Below the pieces are notes generated by a model, which was not told where the DNA came from, searched no databases, and saw only the letters and a list, made by a program, of their open reading frames with translations. Source: Zerene cesonia (Eukaryota > Arthropoda > Insecta > Lepidoptera > Pieridae). From it: a stretch of DNA of 64,000 bases. Within the stretch, counting starts at the first letter, position 1. Each line of letters begins with the position of its first letter. Made by a program: the position numbers and the translations under genes. Positions 35,206-46,607 of the stretch are shown in pieces. Where the stretch lies: the NCBI RefSeq assembly GCF_012273895.1, contig NC_052118.1, positions 10,379,164 to 10,443,163 of the forward strand. Reading direction: 5' to 3'.

Positions 35206-38200
35206 ATCCCGACGGTAAATATCAGTGTTAAATTCACAGTTATTTTTACTGAAAAAATCTTCTCTTCACGTCTCTGAATGAAGCCAATTTACAGGTTCAT
35301 CAGACACCACGTAATCGTAAAAGTATTGATCCAACCGATAATGCACAGTTCCCTATTATAATAAAGACTAGAATCCCTTGGAAAAACCATCATCTTGTTA
35401 GTATGCGGTGAATTGTACGTGTATCAGTCAGTTGTATTGTGCAACACAATGGGACTCACCTTTTCACTGAAACATAAAAGAACGTACAAATTACTAGAGG
35501 CATTTTTTCAGATTGGCACGGCATGCGATTTTAGTATTTATCCCTCTATTGTTATGTCTCAAATTCGCGTACATATACATCAATTATTTATTTATAAAAT
35601 TAATGCACATGTTAGTTAAATGGTTTTAACAAAATAACGGAAATGTTAACCGAAAATATTTAAATGTCAAAGGAACTTTGAAATATTACCTACATTATAA
35701 GAGGATTTCATGCTTCTTTTTTACCTTACTTAATCAAACTTTCTTGTTTTTGACTTTTGTAACCCATAAATTGATAATTAAAAGAATTATTTATTTTAAC
35801 ACCCTTAAAATTACTATTTAACAAAACATTTCCATTATTATTATTTGACTATCACTTTTAGATACAAATTCAGATACATGTAGACCATTTAAATACATCT
35901 GATTTGCATTCCATTTCGTACAATCATATTCCTATAAAAAGGCCCAGTAAATTCTATAAATTTTATTAACTACTTGAACTATCAACACCAAAAAGCCTCG
36001 TATTTTCTTGGTAATTTATGATAACACACGAAAATGGAGTCCATTTGCGCGGGCCAGCCGCGGAGGGCCCTGGAGAACCTTTTAATTACGCTCTTTTGTT
36101 CCTCCGCCTTACTATACAGCGAAATAATTAGATAAATAAGCTTCAGCCAGCCCCAAAATACTATATTGTAGTTAGTACAATAATAACAGAAGTGTTATTT
36201 TAGGGACAAAGCGCGTACTAATTTATAATTGTTTTTCTCATTCTTAAAAATGTGTCTTGCCTGTTTTCTTTCCGTCATTCGGGTTCCAAATATCTTCATC
36301 ATCATCTCTCTCAAAACTCAGTAGTTTCTTTTTTAAAATTGTGTAACTTTTATATACCTAATATATCATAATAATGACGCCCAACAGTTGCCTGTGATTC
36401 TCGTATGAACCACTCGGCTTTATTGCCCATCCTTACACTTTGAAAGAACAGATTAATTACCAAATGGATTGTCTTTTTAATAAAGAAACACGTAAACTTA
36501 TAAACAATTAGTCTATTAACAATGGAGTATTTCACATAAAAGGACCAATTACATAACAGTTTAATCCCGTACAGCCTGCGTCGAATCGCCGAGGGACTTA
36601 AAATGCGAATTAATTGCCAACTGTTGTTTTTGTTTTACGCATGACTTTGTTATCGACCCACTGACTGACTGCGCTATTATGCACTATTCTAATTACGTTG
36701 ACATGTATGCCTTTGTTTTAATTTTTTATTGCTTTTGTTTATATTTGTCTGGTTTAATGGAGTGTTTTGATAGTTAGGTTTAGCATCGTTTTAGTGTGGA
36801 TCGAACTTTACCTTATCATTAAGTCCTAAATGTATAATTTTTAAAATAAAAATGTGCATCAATATCAGTTAAACTTTGATATATAATTTAACAAATAAAT
36901 ATGTGCCTCAATATGTATAAAACTCTCCTCTTTAACCGACGTTTCTAAAAGCGCAATTGGGCTACTGTTTTTTTGGGTTTTGACACTCGATAACCTTGGA
37001 TTTTCAACCTATTGATTGACTTGATTCTTTTTGAGTTTGATCGAAAATTGTTGTTGATCAAATAAATTTAAAAAATTAAAGTTGTAAAGAATTTGTTACT
37101 GGATCATTGAGTCGTATGATTTTTGCTTCATTATTATGTTATTAATTTACAAGTTTGCTTCGAGTCACCTCGTAGAGCTCGCGGTATAATGATATTATTA
37201 AATTGGAGATAATATGAAACCAGAGAAAAGTGTCACGGCGTGACGTCATTACGGTGCTGGAACGATGTTATAAAGCTCTTTCACAAACCCGACAAGGGTA
37301 CATTGTTAGTCTTAACATGGGATCTGGTTTCTTGCCAACTCATCTGTATGGAGGTGCAAGACGTTCAGATTTAATATAATCTATGTGTACACCAACTGCA
37401 ACTCACGGCGTCCTTCGCTTGGTACCCGAGTAAAAAGTAGCCTATTTATTTATTTATAACACTTTATTGCACATGCTTAAATAGAAAAAACAAGAAAACA
37501 ATAAACAGAAAAAAGGCGTCGTTAACTTAACAGCAATCTCTGCCAGGCAATCTGGCGTAGGTACTAACCCAAATTTATTGGAGCATTATGTATATCTTTT
37601 GAATATTATCCAGGCAAACCCAAGGCGAGCTAGCATATAAAACATCAAAACGTTATTTTTAAAGCGAACATTATGTCCGAAAAATCACAAAATTAGTATC
37701 CCAGAATCCCGCAGCGCGTGGTCACTGAACAGTATTATTCGTATAGAACAATGTGGCACGCGTATTTCGTCACGACGCCACATTACGTGACGCAAACTGC
37801 GTGAGCCTGCTGCGATATTAATAGCTGCTATATGGGGTTGGTAATATTAAACCGCACACTTTCCTAATAATAAGTGTAATAATTTCTAGGTTAAGTTCAC
37901 AATTCATGATTTTGTAAGTTTGTCGAAATACCCTCCTGGTAACTCGTTCAAGTCTTGTATTTCGTGGATACAGTCATTATTTATTGAATGATCAATTTAT
38001 AAAATAAGTTCGGTATCCATAATTAATACATAATAACAAATTAAAATAGGCCAATATGAACGTCGCGGGTAGTACTATCACAGATAACATTAAACTATAC
38101 TTGTACTATTTTATAATATTAAAAGAGTCTGTATGTGAAACATTTAAAGCTGTATTTTAAATATAAAGTTCTAAAACACTGAAAAGCAAACAAAGTTTGT

Positions 38201-38585
38201 TTGTAAATACGTCACGAGGCTTCTCGTTTCCCCAACGCCTGAGTTTTCCCCGTATAATGTCTGAGCCAACAGGCAAGCTTAAAATAAACGTTCTCGTTCA
38301 AATAACCCATTAATTCTATAGAAACTGGTGTTTATTTTATAGGAACTTTTGTTATATTCAAACATTATAATGGCGCTAGGAAACTCAAGTAAATATGACT
38401 TTTTATCGTACGTAGTATTTTCTTTCTATTAACATTATACAGTCCTACAGTGAAAAAAATGTGATTTCTGAGATGAGCGCGTTCGAAGAAACAAACGAAC
38501 CCAACTATTGAACTTAATATTATAATAGAGCATTAACATTAAAAAAAAAAACGTCACGGAACGTCAGTTGAAAATGCTATATACT
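35206..38585. other. Gene-free tract
   Basis: No supported gene. GC-richer patches occur at 36030-36140 (GGGCCAGCCGCGGAGGGCCC), 36560-36690 and 37215-37270. Open frames here are all under 75 codons and low in complexity. Confidence 0.4.
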
Positions 38586-38586
38586 T

Positions 38587-38858
38587 TAATTGCAATTCAC
38601 CATATAGCCATAATCCACCACGCTGGCCAAGTGCAGGTTGGCAGATGTCACATGTCGCACTTTTGATTCTTGGACATGCCGGTTTCCTCACGATGCTTTC
38701 CTTCACCGTTTTTCCTTCAGTAGTGATGTTATCCACATGTGCAGAAAATTTGAAAAATCAATTTATTTCCTGCACTCTCACCCGGTCTCGAACCCCGACT
38801 TATCGATTTTTTGTAGTCCGATGTACTTACCACTGAGCCACCAGTGCTAATTGTATTT
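38587..38858 (-). mobile_element. tRNA-derived SINE (family G), minus strand
   Basis: On the + strand it reads AATCCACCACGCTGGCC, GACATGCCGGTTTCCTCACG, GTTATCCACATGTGCAG, CGGTCTCGAACCCCG (B box region) and CCACTGAGCCACCA (A box region). It is flanked by TAATTGCAATT (38587-38597) and TAATTGTATTT (38848-38858), a possible 11-bp target duplication with two mismatches. The (TGATGA)n tail is missing. Confidence 0.75.
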
Positions 38859-39717
38859 ACAAAAACACATTTTACGAGTATTTCTGATGCAAATGAATAT
38901 ATAAATAGACAATACGATACGCGTGCGGTAATTAGTTGTGGTAACGTCAATCTAATGGGATGCTGGTTATACATGGCATAGCGGTACTAGATAAAAGATA
39001 GTGTGTGTATTTGTTAGTGTGTACTGTTTTTATAAGCTTGTTTGTGTGTATGCGTATTTTGTAATTATCTACTTGAAAATTAAAAGAAAAGGAGAAGAAA
39101 TATTGAAAGAACCACTTATTTCAACACGCAGAACACATGAAAAATAACATAAAAAGGGATAAATAATAAAGATACATAAAACACAATCAGTGGTTGCGTT
39201 CACTAAAAAGAATACTACTTAGTATCTTTATCAGTATCTGAGGCACAACACTTCAATACTGATTTTCAGTAATACCTTTCTGACATCTGAATTGTCAGCC
39301 ACTTGCCACATTCAATAAGATCAACAAATATTAAATAATTAATTAAGATTTATTTTAAGTCTCTGATATTTCACGGGTAAATAGAATAAGTGAAACAGGA
39401 AATCATTTCCTGAAACGGGAGATCATTAACGCCGGATATATGAATCTAGTTTGAACAGTTATCGAAATAAATTCCTGAAGCTTCAAAGTATTTACAGCTG
39501 AGTTAACGTTCCTCGAGGATTTGTCACGTTTTAACAACGCGATCGACCAAATAATATAACAAAGTTATTTCGCTTTTGCTCAATTTCAGATTCATAGAAT
39601 GAAATAAACTGTTTTGTTATAATTATTTTCTTTATAGTTATGAAATTATTTTATTTATAAGACATATACTTAATCCTATCTATTAATTCAATGGATAAAC
39701 CAAATAATAAGCAGAAT
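38859..39717. other. Gene-free spacer
   Basis: Unique AT-rich DNA. A local duplication of GAAACAGGAAATCATTTCCT / GAAACGGGAGATCATT occurs near 39392-39428. No gene. Confidence 0.4.
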
Positions 39718-39921
39718 CCTACTTCCTACTTCCTACTAATATTATAAATGCGAAAGTTTGTAAGGGTGTGTGTGTGTTTGTTACTCTTTCACGCAAGAAC
39801 CACAGAAGCGATTGCAATGAAATTTGGTACGTAGATAGCTGGACAACTGGAATAACATAAAAGCAACTAATTATCCAGATATTCCTACGGGATACGGACT
39901 TACGCGGGGCGCAAGTAGTAT
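39718..39921 (+). mobile_element. Helitron-like element with triplicated 5' end
   Basis: A body of family A (TACTAATATTATAAATGCG to GGGATACGGACTTACGCGGG, CGCAAGTAGT) is preceded by three TCCTACT-type units in tandem at 39718-39738. The 3' hairpin is shortened by a deletion (GCGGGGCGC) and the end reads AGTAGT rather than CTAGT. Confidence 0.65.
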
Positions 39922-41154
39922 TTCATAAAATTCCTGTCTTTACTACACTGTACCATAGTTATAGAACATGGATGGACGAACATTTGAATTTGATTTGAGA
40001 TTTTATATTGTGATGTGATACAAAGTTGTTGATATCCGCTTCAAACAATTATTTATTAGCAAATGATTCTACATTGACTATAAAACAAACAATTTTCAAA
40101 GTCGCTATATCAATTAATATATGTCATATAGTAGTCAGTGCAGTTTGGTTCGGTAAGATATTAACATAACAGCCGCCGTCCGCGAAACCGAACGTAAACA
40201 ACTGTCAATTGGTTCCAACGCAATGTTGTCTTTCCATTTACCAAAAATACACGTATTCCAACGCTAATGCAGTTGAGATTTTTTAGACAACCAGTTTTTT
40301 TTTTAGTTTTTTGGGGAGAGACAGTTGCCTGAAGCGAGAGTAAATTTAGATCGTAAAGCTCAGCTTAGGAATAATTGCAGAGTTAAACAAAGACAAACAA
40401 CATCCCACAAATAATGTGAGTTATAATAACAATATAACCTGATAAATAATTATTTTTAATCTTTTAAATTACGATCTATCAATTTGTGTTTAGATTTGTG
40501 TCATCTTTTTGGCGTGATTTATTTTATGCTAGCGGTTCGTCCCGGCTTCGCCCGTGGTATATATATAGCCTATAGCCTTGCTCAATAAATGAGCCATCTA
40601 ACACTGAAAGAATTGTTCATATCGGACTAGTGGTTCCTGAAATTAGTGCGTTCAAATAAACAAAAGAACTCTTCAGCTCTTTAATATTAGTATTGATTTT
40701 TATTCGTTTTTAATAACTCGTAATATAAATTTTGAACATGTTTTATTATTAGTATAGAAAATCCATCTATGTTATCGTTGTGTGAAATCAAATCAGTAGT
40801 TCTAAGAAATCGTTAAATAATTTCGCTCGTAATGTTTACAGAGAAAATACGTGATGTGTCAATTAAATTGATTTCGATATATGAAAGTCGCTTCAAGGAA
40901 TCGAAACAAAACTGTAGTACTGTATGTTCTATACCAAATCATAATTCAGTTTAATTCAATCATAGATACATTACCCAATTTTATTAAAAAAACTGATTCG
41001 ACTTCAATTCGTTAGAAAAAAACAAAATTAATTAGTACTACATAGTAGGCACCAGCTTTCAAATAAAACAAATTCATAAAAATCTGTTTACTCATTAAAA
41101 AATTGTAAATTAACAAACACAAAAATACAGTAATATTGATAACCTGCATCCTTT
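39922..41154. other. Gene-free tract around family B copy
   Basis: Apart from the family B copy, the sequence is unique. The segment 40125-40260 has mixed composition (AACAGCCGCCGTCCGCG) and an insect-initiator-like TCAGT, but no coding frame follows it. Confidence 0.35.
40527..40695 (-). repeat. Helitron-like repeat, family B, minus strand
   Basis: The + strand starts GCTAGCGGTTCGTCCCGGCT, TCGCCCGTGGTATATATA, then CAATAAATGAGCCATCTAAC, ATCGGACTAGTGGTTCCTGA, ATTAGTGCGTTCAAATAAAC and ends TTAATATTAGTATTGA. A good minus-strand copy with both ends recognisable. Confidence 0.65.
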
Positions 41155-41225
41155 TAGAAATTAAAAACTTTTCAACGGATTTTAAACGCGATTTATTCAT
41201 TATATTATTAACCCGACGTTTCGAA

Positions 41226-42225
41226 NNNNNNNNNNNNNNNNNNNNNNNNNNNNNNNNNNNNNNNNNNNNNNNNNNNNNNNNNNNNNNNNNNNNNNNNNNN
41301 NNNNNNNNNNNNNNNNNNNNNNNNNNNNNNNNNNNNNNNNNNNNNNNNNNNNNNNNNNNNNNNNNNNNNNNNNNNNNNNNNNNNNNNNNNNNNNNNNNNN
41401 NNNNNNNNNNNNNNNNNNNNNNNNNNNNNNNNNNNNNNNNNNNNNNNNNNNNNNNNNNNNNNNNNNNNNNNNNNNNNNNNNNNNNNNNNNNNNNNNNNNN
41501 NNNNNNNNNNNNNNNNNNNNNNNNNNNNNNNNNNNNNNNNNNNNNNNNNNNNNNNNNNNNNNNNNNNNNNNNNNNNNNNNNNNNNNNNNNNNNNNNNNNN
41601 NNNNNNNNNNNNNNNNNNNNNNNNNNNNNNNNNNNNNNNNNNNNNNNNNNNNNNNNNNNNNNNNNNNNNNNNNNNNNNNNNNNNNNNNNNNNNNNNNNNN
41701 NNNNNNNNNNNNNNNNNNNNNNNNNNNNNNNNNNNNNNNNNNNNNNNNNNNNNNNNNNNNNNNNNNNNNNNNNNNNNNNNNNNNNNNNNNNNNNNNNNNN
41801 NNNNNNNNNNNNNNNNNNNNNNNNNNNNNNNNNNNNNNNNNNNNNNNNNNNNNNNNNNNNNNNNNNNNNNNNNNNNNNNNNNNNNNNNNNNNNNNNNNNN
41901 NNNNNNNNNNNNNNNNNNNNNNNNNNNNNNNNNNNNNNNNNNNNNNNNNNNNNNNNNNNNNNNNNNNNNNNNNNNNNNNNNNNNNNNNNNNNNNNNNNNN
42001 NNNNNNNNNNNNNNNNNNNNNNNNNNNNNNNNNNNNNNNNNNNNNNNNNNNNNNNNNNNNNNNNNNNNNNNNNNNNNNNNNNNNNNNNNNNNNNNNNNNN
42101 NNNNNNNNNNNNNNNNNNNNNNNNNNNNNNNNNNNNNNNNNNNNNNNNNNNNNNNNNNNNNNNNNNNNNNNNNNNNNNNNNNNNNNNNNNNNNNNNNNNN
42201 NNNNNNNNNNNNNNNNNNNNNNNNN
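41226..42225. other. Assembly gap (1000 N)
   Basis: Exactly 1000 N inside the minus-strand PLE arm. Expected content is the endonuclease and part of the 3' UTR. Confidence 0.98.
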
Positions 42226-43303
42226 TTAGGATTCTTCCAATTCTGTCAGTAACACCCTTCACATATGGTAGGTAGGCTGGTTGTCGTTCAACTGTGTGTG
42301 GCTACATTCGACTTCTGTGATGCCGTGGGGGCTTCTGCAGCTTGTTTTCACGTAGTACTCGCTCGATATGCTGCAGTTCCCCGCTGAGGTGGGCAGCTTC
42401 ACAGAGGTGGCGGGCTCTCTGAAACAATGATTTACCGACAGAAGCGAGTTGACAGGGGTGGTGGTGGGATTCACCATTGAGGTACCTATCAGTATGAGTG
42501 GCTTTCCTATTCACTGTGTGATTAAACATGCCATTTTGTCCCCTCATAATTAAAATGTCAAGAAAGGCTAGACGGTTATTTGTTTCTTTCTCCATAGTGA
42601 ATTGGATGTTATTATGTATGGAGTTAGATGTGCTAAAAATGTAGGTATATGTTCAGTTGGGAGTATAGTGAAGATGTCATCTACATAGCGTTTATAAATT
42701 CTAGGTTTCACTGGAGCTGTGGACAAGGCTCTCTCCTCAAAGTCTTCCATAAATATATCGGCGACAATGGGGGATACCGGAGAGCCCATGGCCACACCAT
42801 CAACCTGCATGTAGAATTCACCATTCCATAATAAGTAGCCTGATGTTAAGCAATGTTCTAGTACCTCTGCATATTCTAGTGGCATATTGTGTTCCGTTAA
42901 CCTTTTCTTAACAATATTGATACAGTCAGTCACTGGAAGATTTGTAAAAAGTGACTGTACATCAAAACTAACCATGGTTTCATTGTCTGAAATATTTAGG
43001 TCTTTTAATATCTCAACAAAATGGTATGAGTCTTTAACAAAAGCACTGGTGTTACCTCTGAGGGGAGCAAGCACCCTAGACATGTGTTGTGATAGTTTTT
43101 GTGTGGGTGTATCTATTTGACTCACAATAGGTCTTAATGGAGTATTTGTTTTGTGTATTTTTGGTAAGCCATACATCTTTGGAGGTTTTGCGCATGATGG
43201 AATTAGATACTTGGTGTCAAGATTTAATGTCGTTTTGTGTTTGTTTATAAGGTCAGTTGTTTGTTTTATTACCTTGTTTGTTGGGTCCTTGTCGACTTTT
43301 TTG
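42226..43303 (-). pseudogene. Penelope-type reverse transcriptase, frameshifted
   Basis: The frame is open from 43303 (no Met before 43176) and carries the PLE reverse transcriptase signatures. Counting from the Met at 43176: MYGLPKIHK at 1-9, motif A FDVQSLFTNL at 71-80 (Asp72), motif B MGSPVSP at 130-136, and the catalytic YVDD at 164-167. One base is missing near 42622-42626, so the thumb region continues in another frame (NNRLAFLDIL onward). An in-frame TAG at 42302-42304 follows, after which AYLPYVKGVTDRIGRIL, the expected linker to the endonuclease, runs into the gap. The palm is intact, but the protein is broken twice. Enzyme role: target-primed reverse transcription of the element's RNA. 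Confidence 0.85.
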
Positions 43304-43306
43304 TAG

Positions 43307-43720
43307 GTGTTTTGGTCCGACAGTATCTGTGGTCTCTCCTACATTGGCCAAACAAAAAGAAGCATTGGTAGCCGACTGAAGGAACACATTGCGGATATCA
43401 AGCTTAGGCGTCACAAGAAGTCTGCGGTATGTGAACACACTCTGGACAACAACCACTTCCTACGATTCGACCAACCACAAATCCTCGCCAGAGAAAATAG
43501 ATTTTTTCCAAGACTTGTACGTGAGGCTATTGAAATTAAAAAACATCCAAATTTCAATAGAGAAGATGGTTTACAACTTTCTAACACCTGGGATCCTGTT
43601 ATTAAGAACTTAAAACCCCATGTCAGACATACCAAAAGACCAGAAGACACTATCAGCCAATACTGCCAACATCCAGAAAAATACTCCACATACCAACTGC
43701 GGAGAAATAGGTGGAGGTAG
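43307..43720 (+). CDS. GIY-YIG endonuclease of Penelope-like element (5'-truncated, frame intact)
   Basis: A 137-codon open frame ends at TAG 43718-43720. The nuclease core is visible: SYIGQTK at residues 11-17 (the YIG part of GIY-YIG), Arg23 and His27 in GSRLKEH, a CEH motif at 42-44 and the likely metal-binding Glu73 in REAIEI. A basic C-terminus follows. In Penelope elements this domain is fused C-terminally to the reverse transcriptase and nicks the target DNA. Here the upstream part is replaced by the inverted arm, so the Met at 43307 is a chance start within or just after the junction. The frame has no stops and all expected catalytic residues, but there is no evidence that it is expressed. 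Confidence 0.75.
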   Translation: MFWSDSICGLSYIGQTKRSIGSRLKEHIADIKLRRHKKSAVCEHTLDNNHFLRFDQPQILARENRFFPRLVREAIEIKKHPNFNREDGLQLSNTWDPVIKNLKPHVRHTKRPEDTISQYCQHPEKYSTYQLRRNRWR

Positions 43721-43870
43721 TTCACAAACAACAATTTTTGTATGACCTTCAAGACATATAACATCTCAGTCTCCCCGTGACCACGCTCGCTGTAAAGTGT
43801 TCGAAACGTCGGGTTAATAATATAATGAATAAACCGCGTTTAAAATCCGTTGAAAAGTTTTTAATTTCTA
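43307..43870 (+). mobile_element. Penelope-like element, plus-strand arm
   Basis: 5'-truncated copy carrying the endonuclease ORF and the complete 3' UTR, ending TTTAATTTCTA at 43870. Its 3' UTR is nearly identical to that at 380-529. It is joined head-to-head to the minus-strand arm. Confidence 0.85.
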
Positions 43871-45712
43871 ATTGTATAATACTCGCGTGAAACCAAACAC
43901 AAGAAAATACTAACCTGCATCCTCTTTTTAAATAGATCGATTTTTTTGTTTTATCGTTAAAATCACAACCAAAGTATTCTCAAACTCACCTGTAATCGCG
44001 AATATTGCTTCTACAATTCCATTTAAGAATTTATGAGGAAGTAATTGGATAAATTATTGCCAAATCCGCTTAAAAAGCGATGGTTAAGCATACTCGATTC
44101 GCCTGTGCGGTTCGACGGTCAGCAGTCACCCTAGCAGCAGAGCCAATCATATATTTTTCATTAATTAGTTTGATTGAACTCATAAGTAGAGTGCTGAGAG
44201 TGTATAACTGGAATGATGAGAGTTGTTCAGTCGAAAGCCGCTTTCGGAATTGCGTTTTCACCCTGGAAGTTGAAACTTAATTAACGTTGTATATTGATTG
44301 TCATTTTGTTTTCATTTAATTGGTCTTAAGAGCTGGTCTAGTGACGAATCATCGAATTCATTTTACTGCCTCACTATATTTTGAATTATCACTGACATAT
44401 ATATTTAGAACTCTGTTTCCATTTTGTGAAACAAATTTGTTTGTAATGGTTGAAATAGTTAAAATAACATTAAATTATTTCTCAAAAACAACTCGATATA
44501 GTACCAATCATTTTGCATACGGCCTTAAAAACAGAATACAGAAAAATGTCTACCCGCAACAAACACGTTCTTAAAATATCAAAAATTTCAAAGTCCTTCC
44601 ACCTGGAAACTATTATATTATGTGTGACATAACTATTTCGAAATATCAATAATCAAATTCAGCAAGGTCGGGCGCGCCTGATCGTCCCTGGAGAGAATTA
44701 GCGGTGTGTCCTTACATTAAGACCATTATCAGCCCCTCAGGTATTGACGATCCAACCGCTCGCCAATTTGCGGTCGATTCTACTCCATAATTAATCTACT
44801 TTACTATTGTTTCGTCGAATTTCAGCTCCGCCCTGATTGGCACTTAAATAAATTCTCTTGAAATGTATAAATGGGATTTTTATTATGTTAAGAGGTAGCC
44901 TCTGTAGAGATAAATCGAATTGAAACCTCTTTGTAAGAACGAAGTAACAACTTTTTATGAACGATAAATAGGTGTGTTCTGTCTGTATGGCTGTTAAAGC
45001 TGAAACAGTGTAACCTACCAGCCGAAAAATATAGTAATAGGCATCAGTTAGACAGAAATTACGAAATAGTTTTATGTGTTTTTTTCACGAATAGTAAAGC
45101 AATTTAAAAGGATTATATTTTAATTTTATATCAGACAAAAGTAACTTGCAACAATTTCTCCCAACAAAAGCTGTTATCGGGAGAAGCTTTGCTTAATCCC
45201 AAAACATCTTCCCTGCAGTTGCAGTTAATAATTAATTAAGAATAAAAGGAACTTCTTATTCTATGATAACTAGCTACTCGCAAAGATCCAACTGTGCACG
45301 CTTATTAAAGCATTTAAAACTCACTAAAGATGCAATAAATGATTCAACAATGCATAAAATCACTTCGAAGAAAACGTGTATCTCACGAATTTTAATAACT
45401 ATTTCGTTACATGCGGTAAACGATATTATGTTAGCGTAGTAGTAGTTATTGTGAGGTCGCACAGGTGCAGTCTCTCTCGGGATTAATCAAAGATAATTAA
45501 TTGATGGTCAATTAGCAGCATGTCAAGTGATTATTGATGAGATGGCTAATTATTATTTTTGATCTTGGCTACTTATCCGACTGCGCCCAAAGAAGGGTTG
45601 CATTTTCAAGCACATATATCTTTAAAATACTCTGTGAATATGCAAAAGATGATGACAATGTTGCCGTTATCCATTCCCATTCATCCCTAAATCCACAAGA
45701 TTATAATATTGT
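43871..45712. other. Gene-free tract
   Basis: No supported gene. The block 44640-44860 (GGTCGGGCGCGCCTGATCG, ATCCAACCGCTCGCCAATTT) is GC-richer and non-repetitive. The block 45470-45560 is dense in homeodomain-type TAAT words. Open frames are under 85 codons and unremarkable. Confidence 0.4.
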
Positions 45713-45714
45713 GA

Positions 45715-45939
45715 AATTTTGAAAGAATAGAAAAAAAATGATCACGAGGCGGGATTCGAACCCGCTCCTTTTTGCTAAACCATAGCAAAGCCTAGCCTCT
45801 CGGCTACCCGTGACCCCGATACAGTAATCTAATTTCTTTTACACTTTCGGTTTTATGTGCTTAAGGGACACCCCACGCCATCTATTGAGATGATTAAGAA
45901 CCATCACAACCAATACGAAACATTATTTCCATGATTACA
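45715..45939 (-). mobile_element. tRNA-bearing dispersed element, copy A (minus strand)
   Basis: Matches copy B (58703-58969) along its length on the minus strand. It starts TGTAATCATGGAAATAATG and continues CGTATTGGTTGTGATGG, TTCTTAATCATCTCAATAGA, TGGCGTGGGGT; then a tRNA-like cloverleaf; then TTCTATTCTTTCAAAATTTC. A stretch of about 45 bp upstream of the tRNA part is identical between A and B, so this is a real repeat family. The 3' end is truncated relative to B. Confidence 0.75.
45741..45813 (-). tRNA. tRNA-like sequence in copy A, anticodon position GGT (probably not a functional tRNA)
   Basis: A full cloverleaf can be drawn in 73 nt: acceptor TCACGGG with CTCGTGA (one G-U), D arm GCC/GGC, anticodon stem TTGCT/AGCAA (perfect) with loop ATGGTTT, and T arm GCGGG-TTCGAAT-CCCGC. 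Position 33 is T and 34-36 read GGT, which would be threonine; eukaryotes normally use AGT for this codon box. Because it sits in a dispersed repeat, I regard it as tRNA-derived rather than a working gene. Confidence 0.45.
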
Positions 45940-45956
45940 ATGTTATTGTATCATCG

Positions 45957-46082
45957 ATGGAACCCGGCTTTTGTTTGCTGGCAAAAAGACGCGGGTTCGA
46001 ATCCCGCCACGTGATCAATTTTTATCTATTCTTTCAAAATTTCCCATTAATAAAGTATTTCAATGCTATAAGTCTAAAAATA
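45957..46082 (+). mobile_element. tRNA-bearing dispersed element, copy C (3' half, plus strand)
   Basis: Contains the T arm GCGGGTTCGAATCCCGC and ACGTGATC, then CTATTCTTTCAAAATTTCCC, AGTATTTCAATGCTATAAG and TCTAAAAATAAAAG, matching the 3' half of copy B. The 5' half and the left half of the cloverleaf are missing. It lies only 18 bp from copy A in inverted orientation. Confidence 0.65.
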
Positions 46083-46607
46083 AAAGCTTATAATTTCTTT
46101 AACGTTTTTAATGTTTTACAGTATAAATTTGTAAATCTTTTAAGTTTTTAATTAAAATTTAATAATATTTCTCATCCTATCATAACTTTGAGGCTGAGGA
46201 AGGACCTTATCTAACGGGCAAAGCGGCGGGTTGGAAGTTAGAATCTATCTATATTATAATCGTATTACAATAGCTTTTTATACAATTAAATAATCACAAA
46301 CTTAAAACTCCCGCAACGACTCAATAACTGAATAAAACCGTATCTTTTCTTGTTGGAAAAACTTCGACGACCTTTTAGCGACCGTTTAATTTAATTAAAG
46401 TTATTAAAAGCGCCACTGATTCTGATTTCAGTTATCTTTTTTCGCGTGCGATATTGACTTTTGTATTCGGTAATTTATTTTCTAATTGGTATTAACCATA
46501 TCTATGCACGATTTTATCTCTACTATTTAGTCTTTTTATATATCTTGAAATGGTTTCAATAGCATTCCCTTGTGTTTGATTTTACGCTAGTATTAGAAAT
46601 ATTGGTT
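46083..46607. other. Gene-free spacer
   Basis: AT-rich unique DNA, no feature seen. Confidence 0.4.

Larger units (their letters stand above)
41155..43303 (-). mobile_element. Penelope-like element, minus-strand arm
   Basis: Reading leftwards from about 43303 there is a reverse transcriptase ORF, then gap 2 (41226-42225), then the PLE 3' end (CGAAACGTCGGG ... TTTAATTTCTA) ending at 41155. The endonuclease of this arm must lie in the gap. At 43303-43325 it meets the plus-strand arm in an inverted head-to-head junction. Inverted 5' junctions are typical of Penelope elements. Confidence 0.85.

Noticed and set aside
43411..43764. 117-codon minus-strand frame, also seen at 190-423
   Set aside because: Antisense shadow of the GIY-YIG endonuclease ORF; it repeats in both PLE copies only because the sense strand does.
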